Under the pieces are notes generated by a model. That model saw only the letters and a program-made list of their open reading frames with translations, ran no database searches and was not told the origin of the DNA. From JBAZKV01 sp964443545 (GTDB lineage Bacteria; Margulisbacteria; WOR-1; JAKLHX01; JBAZKV01), in NCBI GenBank assembly GCA_964443545.1, contig CAYUCV010000009.1, positions 1 through 51,671 on the forward strand: DNA of 51,671 nucleotides, read 5' to 3'. The position numbers were made by a program, and so were the translations under genes. Each line of letters begins with the position of its first letter. Positions within the stretch are counted from its first letter, which is position 1. Below, one piece after another: positions 32,652-41,633 of the stretch.

Positions 32652-34048
32652 TAGGGATCAATAGCAGGCCTACGGCTCCTTTGCTTTTGACCTTTTTTGC
32701 CGGGCTTACTGCCTTGCTTGCTTATTTGTCGATCGAATCCCAGCCGTCGGTGCAAACCGCATTGTTGTTCTTTTTTATACCGCCTGTTCTGTATTTATGC
32801 CTAAAGTATCCTGAGGTGTCCTTTGCGCTATTTCTTGCCTCCGGCTCATACAAAACCGACCAAAGGCTTCAGCAGATAAACAGCGTTTTGGATATCTCCC
32901 TTATACTTGCTGCGGTCACAACACTGTCTGTTCTGGCAAGATTCTACAAAAACAGAGAGCCACTAAGGTTCACAAAAGAGGCTTCTGCCCCGATTCTTCT
33001 CATTCTTTTGATAGCTGCTATAAGCCTTATGTACACTCCTATGCTTATCTATGGAGGGAACAAGCTCGTAAAACTATTCTTCATAACAGCCCCATGTTTT
33101 TTTCTCTCCGCGGCTATTTTCAACAAAGAAGAGGGGCTTGCGTTATTTTTTAATATGCTTATTGTTGTTGCGGTTTTGATGCTGCTTGATCTATATTTCT
33201 CTGGGATCTCGCCTGGAGTCCACAGATCATATTCGGCACTCGGGGCCAACTATATAGCATTTGGAAGGTTGGCCGGTTTTTCTGCCATAACAATGATCTT
33301 CTATTTTTTCTGGCAATACCGCTCCTTTGCCGGAAAAGCCGCTTGCTTTATTATCGGCTCAATAATGGCGCTGGCCATGCTGCTGACTGGCGGAAGAGGC
33401 CCCATAGTTGGTCTTTTGCTTGGTCTGGCATCTTCGTTCGCAGCTCAAAGATATCGCGCTGTTCATGCAAAACAACTGGCAGTTAATCTGGCCCCTCTTA
33501 TCCTGATCTTCTTTGTGGTAGCCATTACTGCTCTACTCTCAAATCAAGAATACTTTGTGGGCATTCTTGAAAGAAGTTCAGCACTTTACAGGCTGGAAGA
33601 CACTTCCACGGTAACCAGAATAGACTATTATACTAAGGCCTTTGAGATAATGGGGTCTTTCCCCGAGTTTTTCACGGGCTCGGGTCTTGGCGGGTTCGGA
33701 GCATACTACAACCTCGAGGATTCGGCAAGGGTTTTGTATCCGCACAATGTCTTTTTTGAGCTCGGGGCCGAACTTGGGATCTTTGCTCTTCTTGCGTTCA
33801 TCGCTTTCCTATATTCGGTTTTTAGGGCTTCGCTGGCCAATATAAAAGCGGCCGCTTCAAAAATAGATTATTCTATTAGCATTACGCTTTTTGTTGGTCT
33901 TGTATACTGGCTGGCAAACGCCATGTTCTCGGGAGACATCAATGACAACAGATTCCTATTTGTAGTTTCTGGCGTGATCTGCGGCATGTACGAAAGAAGT
34001 AAGACCCTTAAAGAAAAGGAACTGGCCAAAAATGCCGAACAAAGATAA
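32648..34048 (+). CDS. O-antigen polymerase/ligase-like membrane protein, second copy
   Basis: A 466-residue protein with many membrane helices and the Wzy_C-type periplasmic segment (TRIDYYTKAFEIMGSFPEFFTGSGLGGFGAYYN, then YPHNVFFELGAELGIFALL). It probably polymerises or ligates lipid-linked glycan units. Overlaps: ATGA with the flippase upstream and 17 bases with the glycosyltransferase downstream. It is unrelated in detail to the copy at 22768, so the two may handle different polymers. Confidence 0.82.
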   Translation: MIGINSRPTAPLLLTFFAGLTALLAYLSIESQPSVQTALLFFFIPPVLYLCLKYPEVSFALFLASGSYKTDQRLQQINSVLDISLILAAVTTLSVLARFYKNREPLRFTKEASAPILLILLIAAISLMYTPMLIYGGNKLVKLFFITAPCFFLSAAIFNKEEGLALFFNMLIVVAVLMLLDLYFSGISPGVHRSYSALGANYIAFGRLAGFSAITMIFYFFWQYRSFAGKAACFIIGSIMALAMLLTGGRGPIVGLLLGLASSFAAQRYRAVHAKQLAVNLAPLILIFFVVAITALLSNQEYFVGILERSSALYRLEDTSTVTRIDYYTKAFEIMGSFPEFFTGSGLGGFGAYYNLEDSARVLYPHNVFFELGAELGIFALLAFIAFLYSVFRASLANIKAAASKIDYSISITLFVGLVYWLANAMFSGDINDNRFLFVVSGVICGMYERSKTLKEKELAKNAEQR

Positions 34049-35171
34049 AGCAAAAAGGATCTGCATTCTTACTACCGCACATCCTGTTTTTGACAGAAGG
34101 GTGTTCCATAAGCAGGCCCGCACTCTGGCAGATGCCGGCTTTGATGTCAGCCTGATCGCTCAACACGATAAAGACGAGACGGTAAGCGGGGTCAAAATAT
34201 TATCCATCCCAAAAACCTCTAGCCGGCTTTTAAGAAAACTGTTCTGGGGGTGGTTCGCTCTTAAACGCGCTTTCCGCCATGATTTTGATTCCTATCATTT
34301 CCATGACCCGGAATTAATGCCCTGGATGGTTTTGCTTAAAACACTCAAAATGAAACCCGTAATAATCGACATCCACGAGCTCTATTCGGATGTGCTGATA
34401 AGAAGTTCGGTCATTAAACGCCTTCCTCCTCGGGCTCAAAAAATATTCTCCTGGATCTATCTCCTTGCGGAAAAATTAATGGTGGCATTTTTCGACCGGA
34501 TAATCGTGACCACTGAAGTAGCAAAAAAAAGGTATCCGACCGATAAAACCTTTGTCATCTCAAACTATCCTAGACTTGATTATTTGGCTGATGCTACAGC
34601 ACCCGACCGCACCGGCAGTACAAAGATCGCAATCTATGCCGGGTCTCTGGATGATATCTATGGGGGACAAATGTTGCTGAGATCTTTGTGTTATATTGAT
34701 GCCAAGAAAGACCTCAAACTTAAGCTGATTGGGAAGCCTCTGGGTGGCGGGGAGTTCATCATCCCGGAAGATCCCGATATAAAGGACCGTGTCGAGCTGA
34801 TAGACTGGCTGCCTCACGAGCAGGTGGCAAAGTACCTGTTAACGGCAGATATCGCTCTTTGCTGCCCTCCCCCATTGCCAATGAACCTGCATATGGGCTC
34901 TAACAAAATGTACGAATACATGGCTGCCGGGTTGCCTATGGTGGTCTCCAACTTTCCGCTCTGGATCGATTTTGTTGAAAAAAACGGATACGGGCTCTGT
35001 GCAGATCCTCTGGACCCAAAGGATATTGCAAAAGAGATAACCTATTTGCTTGACCATCCGCAAGCTGCTCATCGCATGGGAGAGCTTGGCAAAAAAGCGG
35101 CCAGGGAAAAGTATAATTGGGAACTCGAGGGGAAAAAGCTGGTCGGCATATACTTTGATATTTTCAAATAG
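34032..35171 (+). CDS. glycosyltransferase, GT4-like (intact copy of the repeat gene)
   Basis: A 379-residue GT-B enzyme starting MPNKDKAKRICILTTAHPVFDRRVFHKQARTL. It keeps DIHELYSDVLIRSS, the donor-binding AIYAGSLDDIYGGQMLL and GSNKMYEYMAAGLPMVVSNFPLW, and continues to a normal C-terminus (GLCADPLDPKDIAKEITYLLDHP, MGELGKKAAREKYNWELEGKKLVGIY). Residues 14-310 are identical to the truncated gene at 27825. This copy looks complete. It ends the flippase-polymerase-transferase set; a new promoter follows. Confidence 0.85.
   Translation: MPNKDKAKRICILTTAHPVFDRRVFHKQARTLADAGFDVSLIAQHDKDETVSGVKILSIPKTSSRLLRKLFWGWFALKRAFRHDFDSYHFHDPELMPWMVLLKTLKMKPVIIDIHELYSDVLIRSSVIKRLPPRAQKIFSWIYLLAEKLMVAFFDRIIVTTEVAKKRYPTDKTFVISNYPRLDYLADATAPDRTGSTKIAIYAGSLDDIYGGQMLLRSLCYIDAKKDLKLKLIGKPLGGGEFIIPEDPDIKDRVELIDWLPHEQVAKYLLTADIALCCPPPLPMNLHMGSNKMYEYMAAGLPMVVSNFPLWIDFVEKNGYGLCADPLDPKDIAKEITYLLDHPQAAHRMGELGKKAAREKYNWELEGKKLVGIYFDIFK
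34071..34963 (+). repeat. 893-bp perfect direct repeat, copy 2
   Basis: Matches 27861-28753 exactly. Here the repeat lies wholly inside an intact gene, so this is likely the original and copy 1 the derived or misassembled one. Confidence 0.95.
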
Positions 35172-35191
35172 GCCGTCAGCTGGAAAATTGT

Positions 35192-35220
35192 TTGTTAATC
35201 TGCCATCGCTTTGCTATAAT
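35192..35220 (+). promoter_or_regulatory. promoter of capE-like gene
   Basis: TTGTTA (35192-35197), 17 bases, TATAAT (35215-35220). Unlike the leaderless promoters it leaves a leader of about 25 bases containing AGGAGA before the ATG at 35253. Confidence 0.6.
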
Positions 35221-35252
35221 TCACTTGGCCATTTCCTATAGGAGAATTATTC

Positions 35253-36275
35253 ATGTTGAGAGGAAAAACAGTTCTTATTACCGGGGGGACCGGGTCTTTT
35301 GGAAATGCGGTACTGGAAAGACTGATCAATGAAGGCTGCAAAGAGATCAGGATCTTCAGCAGGGACGAATTAAAACAGGAACTGATGCGGAAAAGGCTTA
35401 ACAATTTTAGGGTCCAATTCTATATAGGGGACACTAGGGACAGAAAGAGCGTTGACGACGCGATGAAAGATGTTGATATTGTTTTTCACGCGGCCGCTCT
35501 TAAGCAGGTTCCTTCATGCGAATTCTTCCCTGTCCAGGCGGTAATGACCAATATCCTGGGAAGCAATAATGTCCTTGAAAGCGCTATTTCTCACAAGGTC
35601 TCAAAGGTGGTCTGTTTGAGCACTGACAAAGCAGTGTACCCCATAAACACCATGGGAATGACAAAAGCCCTTATGGAAAAAGTTGCCCAAGCCGCCTGCC
35701 GCCATATTGACGAAAAGATTACCAGTATTTCCTGCGTGAGGTATGGGAATGTCATGTATTCCAGAGGCTCGGTCATCCCTCTATTTATTGAGCAGATAAA
35801 AAACACCCACCCTATCACTCTGACCAATCCCGGCATGACAAGGTTCATGCTGACGCTTAGAGATGCTATTGAGCTTGTGCTATTTGCCTTTAGGCATGCA
35901 AGACAGGGCAATCTTTTTGTAAAAAAGGCTCCGGCCTGTACCATGCAGGATCTTGCCCAGGCATTAAAGAATATTTTTAAATCAAATGTCCCTGTAAAGA
36001 TAATAGGCATACGGCATGGAGAAAAAATGCATGAAACCCTGGCCACACACGAAGAACTCAGACACTCCGAAGATATGGGCAGTTACTTCCGCGTGCAAAT
36101 AGACAAAAGAGACCTCAATTACGAAAAATATGTATCAAAAGGGAACCATTTTGAAGAGCTTAAGGATTACACCTCCCAGAACACATCACGGCTAAGTATC
36201 GAGGAAACCGAGGGATTGCTGCTTACATTACCAGAAATAAAAAAAGAACTTGAGGACGCCCGCCCGGGGAAATAA
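35253..36275 (+). CDS. UDP-GlcNAc 4,6-dehydratase/5-epimerase, CapE/WbjB-like
   Basis: A 340-residue extended SDR. The Rossmann loop is TGGTGSFGNAV, and the catalytic stretch CLSTDKAVYPINTMGMTKALMEK has Met134-x-x-x-Lys138 in place of YxxxK, as in CapE. CapE makes UDP-2-acetamido-2,6-dideoxy-L-arabino-hexos-4-ulose, the first step to UDP-L-FucNAc. The C-terminal half (RHGEKMHETLATHEELRHSEDMG, then VSKGNHFEELKDYTS) matches the subfamily. The next two genes are CapF- and CapG-like, in pathway order, which makes the assignment firm. Confidence 0.9.
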   Translation: MLRGKTVLITGGTGSFGNAVLERLINEGCKEIRIFSRDELKQELMRKRLNNFRVQFYIGDTRDRKSVDDAMKDVDIVFHAAALKQVPSCEFFPVQAVMTNILGSNNVLESAISHKVSKVVCLSTDKAVYPINTMGMTKALMEKVAQAACRHIDEKITSISCVRYGNVMYSRGSVIPLFIEQIKNTHPITLTNPGMTRFMLTLRDAIELVLFAFRHARQGNLFVKKAPACTMQDLAQALKNIFKSNVPVKIIGIRHGEKMHETLATHEELRHSEDMGSYFRVQIDKRDLNYEKYVSKGNHFEELKDYTSQNTSRLSIEETEGLLLTLPEIKKELEDARPGK

Positions 36276-36277
36276 AA

Positions 36278-37396
36278 TTGACAACTATCGGGATAACAGG
36301 TCACAAAGGGCTTCTTGGCTGGCATCTTAATGTTTACCTCCTGCATTTTTCTCAAATACAGGTGATCGGGGCCGACAGAGAAACTTTTTCTTCCGTGGAA
36401 GCTTTAGCAGATTTCGTTTCAAAATGCGATACCATCGTACATTTTGCGGGTATGAACCGGGGAGATGACAAGGTTCTTTTTGATACTAATGTAGGCATAA
36501 CACAAGCCCTTATCGATGCCTGCGAAAAGACCGGGAACCGGCCTCACATTATTTTCTCTTCCTCAACTCACATATCCAGGGGCACATCGTACGGCAATTC
36601 AAAACTAGAATGCTCCCGCAGACTTTCTGACTGGGCAAAAAAATCCGGCGCTCTGTTCACAAATTTAATACTCCCTAATATTTTTGGGGAAAATGGGAAG
36701 CCTTTTTATAACGGTGTCGTGCACACATTCTGTTACCAGATCGCTAAAGGAGAGCCGCCTTCAATAATAGAGGACAACGAGATCGAGCTTTTGCATGCCC
36801 AGGCGCTTGCCGAAAAGATTTTTGAGTTCATCTCGGAAAAGAAAGGCGGGGAATTCAGGCTCCACGGAAATTCCGAGAAAGTAAGCGAACTGTTAAATGA
36901 AATGAAACAGATTGATCTGGATTACAAGAACAACCTGATCCCGGACCTTAGGAAAAAGATACATTTGCAGCTGTTCAATACTTACAGGTCATACTTATAC
37001 CCCGAGCATTATCCTGTCAGACTAAATGTCATTACTGACGACCGGGGGGGGCTTTTTGAAACAATAAGAGTAAAAACTCCCGGAAAAAGCTTTATTTCCT
37101 CAACAAAACCCGGGATCACAAGAGGCAATCATTACCACTTTTCTAACTTTGAAAGGTTCATTGTTTTGCGGGGCAAAGCCGCCATTGCCATAAGAAAACT
37201 GCTCTCATCCGAAGTTAGGACCTTTGAAGTGGACGGAAGAGCCCCGTGCTTTGTTGACATCCCCACCCTGCACACACACAGCCTTACCAATACTGGAAAC
37301 GACGAATTGTTAACCTTGTTTTGGTCCGGCGAGATCTACAGGGAGAGGTCAGCTGACACATATCCGGAACCGGTCTATATAGGAGGACAAAAGTGA
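36278..37396 (+). CDS. UDP-sugar 4-reductase with C-terminal cupin, CapF/WbjC-like
   Basis: A 372-residue bifunctional protein. Residues 1-245 form a reductase domain (TIGITGHKGLLGWHL, IIFSSSTHISRGTSYGNSKLECSRRL, with YGNSK as YxxxK). Residues 265-370 form a zinc cupin (KPGITRGNHYHFSNFERFIVLRG, then TLHTHSLTN). CapF epimerises and reduces the CapE product. The start codon is TTG at 36278, two bases after the previous stop; the TTGACA there is coding, not a -35 box. The stop overlaps the GTG of the next gene. Confidence 0.9.
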   Translation: MTTIGITGHKGLLGWHLNVYLLHFSQIQVIGADRETFSSVEALADFVSKCDTIVHFAGMNRGDDKVLFDTNVGITQALIDACEKTGNRPHIIFSSSTHISRGTSYGNSKLECSRRLSDWAKKSGALFTNLILPNIFGENGKPFYNGVVHTFCYQIAKGEPPSIIEDNEIELLHAQALAEKIFEFISEKKGGEFRLHGNSEKVSELLNEMKQIDLDYKNNLIPDLRKKIHLQLFNTYRSYLYPEHYPVRLNVITDDRGGLFETIRVKTPGKSFISSTKPGITRGNHYHFSNFERFIVLRGKAAIAIRKLLSSEVRTFEVDGRAPCFVDIPTLHTHSLTNTGNDELLTLFWSGEIYRERSADTYPEPVYIGGQK

Positions 37397-38511
37397 AAAA
37401 GATCAAGGTGATGACCGTGATGGGAACTAGGCCGGAGATCATCAAGCTTTCAAGGGTGATGCCCTGCCTGGATAAATATTTTGACCATGTCTTGGTTCAT
37501 ACCGGACAAAATTACGATTTTGAATTGAACGAGATCTTCTTCAAAGAGCTGGGATTAAGGCCGCCCGACACATCTTTGTCTGCCGCAGGGGAAACTCCGG
37601 GGCAAACAATAGGCAATATAATAACCACAACCGATTCTCTATTAGAAAAAGAAAAGCCGGATGCTTTACTAATATTAGGGGACACCAACAGCTGCCTGTG
37701 CGCCATACCTGCAAAAAGAAGAAAAGTCCCGGTATTTCACATGGAAGCCGGCAACAGATGTTTTGACCAAAGGGTGCCTGAAGAAATAAACAGAAAGATC
37801 GTAGATCATATCAGCGATATCAATATGCCTTATAGCTCGATCGCAAGAGAATATCTTCTTGCCGAGGGTTTTCCGGCTGACAGGATAATAAAGACCGGCA
37901 GTCCTATGTTCGAGGTTTTGTCTTTCTACTCTGACAAGATCCAAGGCTCTGATGTCCTGGAAAGACTGTCTCTTAAAGAAAAAGGGTACTTTTTGATTAG
38001 CTTTCACAGGGAGGAAAATGTGGACAATGAGGCCCGGCTGGCAGCGTTTTCTGACATACTGAACATAATATCTAAAGCCTTCAAAATGCCTGTCGTTGTG
38101 ACCACACATCCCCGCACAAGGAAAAGACTTGATGAAAAGAGGATTGAAATGGACGAAAATGTGGTCTTTTCAAAGCCTTTTGGCCTGTTCGATTATGTTA
38201 AGCTCCAGATTAATGCCAGGGCCATATTATCCGATAGCGGGACAATAAATGAAGAGGCATCGATCCTTAATATACCGGCACTTAATCTTAGAGAGGCCTT
38301 TGAAAGACCTGAAGGCATGGAGGAGGGGACAGTAATGCTGACAGGGCTTAATCCTGAAAGGGTAATGCAAGGGCTTGACATCCTTGCCGTACAACCCCCC
38401 AAAAACCTGCGGCCGGTAAATGACTACAACATCCCAAATGTTTCCGAAAAAGTTGCAAAAATCATCCTAAGTTATTTGGATTATGCAAATCGTGTTGTCT
38501 GGAAAAAATGA
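37393..38511 (+). CDS. UDP-sugar 2-epimerase, CapG/WbjD-like
   Basis: A 372-residue non-hydrolysing UDP-GlcNAc 2-epimerase homologue: KVMTVMGTRPEIIKLSRVM, VHTGQNYDFELNEIFF, LGDTNSCLCAIPAKRRKVPVFHMEAGNRCFDQRVPEEINRK, SFHREENVD, LSDSGTINEEASILNIPALNLR. In the CapE/F/G pathway this enzyme inverts C2 to give UDP-L-FucNAc. It starts with GTG at 37393, GGAGG upstream, overlapping the CapF stop. Its own stop overlaps the next glycosyltransferase (ATGA). Confidence 0.92.
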   Translation: MKKIKVMTVMGTRPEIIKLSRVMPCLDKYFDHVLVHTGQNYDFELNEIFFKELGLRPPDTSLSAAGETPGQTIGNIITTTDSLLEKEKPDALLILGDTNSCLCAIPAKRRKVPVFHMEAGNRCFDQRVPEEINRKIVDHISDINMPYSSIAREYLLAEGFPADRIIKTGSPMFEVLSFYSDKIQGSDVLERLSLKEKGYFLISFHREENVDNEARLAAFSDILNIISKAFKMPVVVTTHPRTRKRLDEKRIEMDENVVFSKPFGLFDYVKLQINARAILSDSGTINEEASILNIPALNLREAFERPEGMEEGTVMLTGLNPERVMQGLDILAVQPPKNLRPVNDYNIPNVSEKVAKIILSYLDYANRVVWKK

Positions 38512-39719
38512 ACATCCTGTTCTTTTCAGAGTATTTCCCGCCAGAAACCACATCGATATCCAGGCTTTACTCTGAATTGGCCTGTGACCTTGCCGATTTA
38601 GGACACAGTATAACAGTAATAACAGAAACACCAAGATACAATGTTGCCCCCAACAGCGATCAGTTCTCCTGTCGAGGCTCGTTCAAACTGCTGAGATTCC
38701 CTGCTCCGAAGCTCCCCCGCTCCGGTATCTTACTCCGGCTCATCGAACAATTAATCAAGTCGATATTCTACATGTTTGCGGTGTTGTTTTCTTCAAAAGC
38801 AGATGCTGTCCTTGTCAGTTCGCCTCCCTTGGTCACTGCTTTTTTTATCTGCTTATGCAGCCGAATAAGAAGATTCCCTGTGGCAGTATTTGTACAGGAC
38901 TTATATCCACAGGTCGCCATAGATTTGGGATATCTTAAGAACAAGATATCAACAGGTATTTCTAGAGCTCTCGAGCATTATGTCTACCGGAGTTCGGCAT
39001 TATTGATAGTGCATTCGCAAGGACATGTCAAATGGCTAACCGACACCGGGATCGCGGAAGACAAAATAAACATTGTACCGAACTGGGTCGACACTAAAGA
39101 AATAAAACCTTTCTGCGGAGATGTTGGCCGTTTAAAAAGAGAGTTTGGCCTTTCCCCGGAAACTTTTGTTGTCTCCTTTGCCGGAGTTATAGGCCCAGCA
39201 CAGGAAATAGAAAACATAATCCATTGTGCGGAATTGTTCAAAGATCGGCCGGATGTTAAATTTGTTATTGCCGGGGACGGCATTAAGAGCTCTTACATAA
39301 AACATACTGCCGCTTCAAAAAACCTTTCGAATATTGTTTTTCTGCCGTTGCTTGACCACTCTTCTTATGTCAGGCTGCTTTATTGCTCTGATATCTGCTT
39401 AATAAGCTTATCCAGGCTTTTAACAACACCTACTGTTCCTGGGAAGCTGGCCATGCTGCTCGCCGCAGGAAAGCCGGTCATTGCTTCCACGCCAATAACC
39501 AGTGACGCAAAAAATATTATTGAGGTTAACGGTTGCGGAGTTTGGGTCCCGGCAGGGGACGCCACTGCGTTTAAAGAGGCTGTTGTTTCGCTGCTAAACG
39601 ACAAGGAAAAGCGCTTGTCCTGCGGCTTGAACAGCAGACGGTTTGCAGAAACAAATTATTCCAGAAAAAAATGCACCTGCGCTGTTGACTCTGCCATATG
39701 CTCTTTAATAAGCAAATGA
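38508..39719 (+). CDS. glycosyltransferase family 4, WbuB-like
   Basis: A 403-residue GT4 enzyme resembling WbuB-type L-FucNAc transferases: NILFFSEYFPPETTSISRLYSELACDLADLGH, VFVQDLYPQVAIDLGYLKN, FVVSFAGVIGPAQEIENIIHCAELF and VPGKLAMLLAAGKPVIASTP. Placed directly after the UDP-L-FucNAc synthesis genes with an ATGA overlap, it is the natural user of that donor. Acceptor unknown; specificity is inferred from position and similarity. Confidence 0.85.
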   Translation: MNILFFSEYFPPETTSISRLYSELACDLADLGHSITVITETPRYNVAPNSDQFSCRGSFKLLRFPAPKLPRSGILLRLIEQLIKSIFYMFAVLFSSKADAVLVSSPPLVTAFFICLCSRIRRFPVAVFVQDLYPQVAIDLGYLKNKISTGISRALEHYVYRSSALLIVHSQGHVKWLTDTGIAEDKINIVPNWVDTKEIKPFCGDVGRLKREFGLSPETFVVSFAGVIGPAQEIENIIHCAELFKDRPDVKFVIAGDGIKSSYIKHTAASKNLSNIVFLPLLDHSSYVRLLYCSDICLISLSRLLTTPTVPGKLAMLLAAGKPVIASTPITSDAKNIIEVNGCGVWVPAGDATAFKEAVVSLLNDKEKRLSCGLNSRRFAETNYSRKKCTCAVDSAICSLISK

Positions 39720-39752
39720 TTTTGACAGTTGCTTTGCCGTATGAAAGAATAG

Positions 39753-41633
39753 ATGCTGGTAAAAAAATTGATTAAGAAAATATTTACAAAAACATCCAGG
39801 TTGAGGGCTTTGCTGCTTTTTACCGGGGATTTGTTTTTGATTTCTTTTTCATATTTCCTGTCTTTCCTTTTAAGGTTTGACTGGGCCGTTCCTCTGCAAT
39901 TATATTCCCTGATAGTCTTTTATTTGCCTGTTTTTCTCATGATCAAGCTGTTCTTCCTGCATCTTTTCGGGCTGTACAACCTTAGCTGGAGATATGTCGG
40001 CATCCCGGAGCTAATTTCTGTCTTTAAGGCAATGATCGCATCCTTCATTGCGCTTGGATCGTTTTTTCTTATCACGGGGATATCTGGAATATCCCCCGGA
40101 TTGCCGCTGTCCATATTCATTATCGACCTCATGCTGTCCGTCCTGTTCATAACAGCTTTCCGGTCATCGGAAAGGATCTTCTTCTTTATAACGCAAAAGC
40201 CCTCCTGCAAAGGAGAAAGGACCCTTTTGGTCGGGGCCGGAGATGCCGGAGAGCAGTTGCTGCGCAATATCCTTGAGGCCAAATATTCTGATTACCTGCC
40301 GGTCGGCTTTGTAGATGATGACCCTTCAAAAGCCGGGATCTCTATCCACGGCATCAAAGTTCTGGGGCCTATAAACGAGATCCCTTTCATAGTAAGGCAC
40401 TTCAATATCGAACTGGTCCTTTTGGCCGCTCCGTCCGCCAAGAGCGATCTGGTCCGCAGCATCGTGCGGCTCTGCCGCGAAGCCGGACTGACCAAGATAA
40501 AGGTCCTTCCTCCCGTGGCAAAGCTGCTGACAGGAAGCATCGGATTGAACGATGTTAGGGAAATAAGTGCCGGCGACATCCTGGGGAGGTCCGAGGTCAC
40601 TATTGACAGCTTAAAGATAAAAGAATCGCTTAAGGGAAAGTCTGTGCTTGTAACGGGAGCCGCGGGCTCGATCGGAAGTGAACTCTGCAGACAGCTTCTC
40701 AAGTTCGGGCCAGAAAAACTCCTGCTGCTGGACCAGGACGAAACCAGGACCTCGGACCTTGATATTGAACTCAGGGAAGCCTTTCCTCACAGCGCAATAG
40801 AGTTCTTTGTTTGTGATATCAGGGACAGGGCAAAGATCGAGAGGATATTTGACCTTCACAGACCTCACATAGTTTTCCATGCCGCTGCCTACAAACATGT
40901 GCCCATAATGGAGAAATTCCCCGAAGAAGCCGTAAAGACGAACATTGTCGGGACCAGGGTCGTTGCGGGAGCAGCTTTCGGCTACGATTGCAAAAAATTC
41001 GTGATGATATCAACTGATAAAGCGGTTAAGCCGTCTTCTGTAATGGGAGCCACAAAAAGAGCGGCCGAAATGATAATTACGGACCTTAACAACAAAGGCA
41101 AGACCGAGTTCGTGGCCGTTAGGTTTGGAAATGTCCTTGAGAGCAGAGGGAACATGTTCGCCCTGTTCAACAAGCAGATAAGCGAAAAAAAGGCCGTCAC
41201 CATTACGCATCCCGACATGACCAGGTATCTGATGAGCATTACCGAAGCCGCACTTTTGGTAATGCAGGCCTCCGCTATAGGCGAAAGCGGCGAGATCTTT
41301 GTGCTGGACATGGGAAAACCAGTAAAAGTCCTGGAGTTTGCCAAAGAACTGATAAGACTGCACGGTCTGGAGCCGGACATTGATATCCCGATAGTGATAA
41401 CAGGAGTGCGTCCTGGAGAAAAATTATACGAAGAATACCTCGACGCGGAAGAAAAAGGAAAGGCCAGCCAACACGAGAGGATCTTTATTTCCGAAGAAAA
41501 AAGGGCCCTTTCTCCCGAGGCCTTGTTCTCTTATCTCAACAAGCTGGAGTTGCTTTCCGAATCCGGGAATGGAGAAGAGGTTAAGAAATTGCTTGCACAA
41601 ATGATCCCGGATTACAGCCGTTATGTATTATAG
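39753..41633 (+). CDS. membrane-bound nucleotide-sugar 4,6-dehydratase, WbpM/PglF-like
   Basis: A 626-residue protein of the long SDR group. Four N-terminal membrane segments (about 20-145) precede a CoA-binding-like Rossmann domain (LLVGAGDAGEQLLRNIL) and the catalytic domain starting VLVTGAAGSIGSELCRQLL. The catalytic set is Ser/Met/Lys, with MGATK (Met431, Lys435) after STDKAVKPSS, as in WbpM. It makes 4-keto-6-deoxy UDP-GlcNAc for the initiating sugar (QuiNAc or bacillosamine types). TTGACA at 39722 with AAGAAT 17 bases later lies so close to the ATG that transcription would begin inside the gene, so the start or the promoter is doubtful. It overlaps the next gene by 11 bases. Confidence 0.92.
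   Translation: MLVKKLIKKIFTKTSRLRALLLFTGDLFLISFSYFLSFLLRFDWAVPLQLYSLIVFYLPVFLMIKLFFLHLFGLYNLSWRYVGIPELISVFKAMIASFIALGSFFLITGISGISPGLPLSIFIIDLMLSVLFITAFRSSERIFFFITQKPSCKGERTLLVGAGDAGEQLLRNILEAKYSDYLPVGFVDDDPSKAGISIHGIKVLGPINEIPFIVRHFNIELVLLAAPSAKSDLVRSIVRLCREAGLTKIKVLPPVAKLLTGSIGLNDVREISAGDILGRSEVTIDSLKIKESLKGKSVLVTGAAGSIGSELCRQLLKFGPEKLLLLDQDETRTSDLDIELREAFPHSAIEFFVCDIRDRAKIERIFDLHRPHIVFHAAAYKHVPIMEKFPEEAVKTNIVGTRVVAGAAFGYDCKKFVMISTDKAVKPSSVMGATKRAAEMIITDLNNKGKTEFVAVRFGNVLESRGNMFALFNKQISEKKAVTITHPDMTRYLMSITEAALLVMQASAIGESGEIFVLDMGKPVKVLEFAKELIRLHGLEPDIDIPIVITGVRPGEKLYEEYLDAEEKGKASQHERIFISEEKRALSPEALFSYLNKLELLSESGNGEEVKKLLAQMIPDYSRYVL

Noticed and set aside
36278..36283. TTGACA as a promoter before capF
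   Set aside because: It is the TTG start codon and first codons of the CapF-like protein; no -10 box follows.
39722..39750. TTGACA-17-AAGAAT as promoter of the WbpM-like gene
   Set aside because: The start point would fall a few bases inside the gene. Kept only as a doubt about the annotated start.
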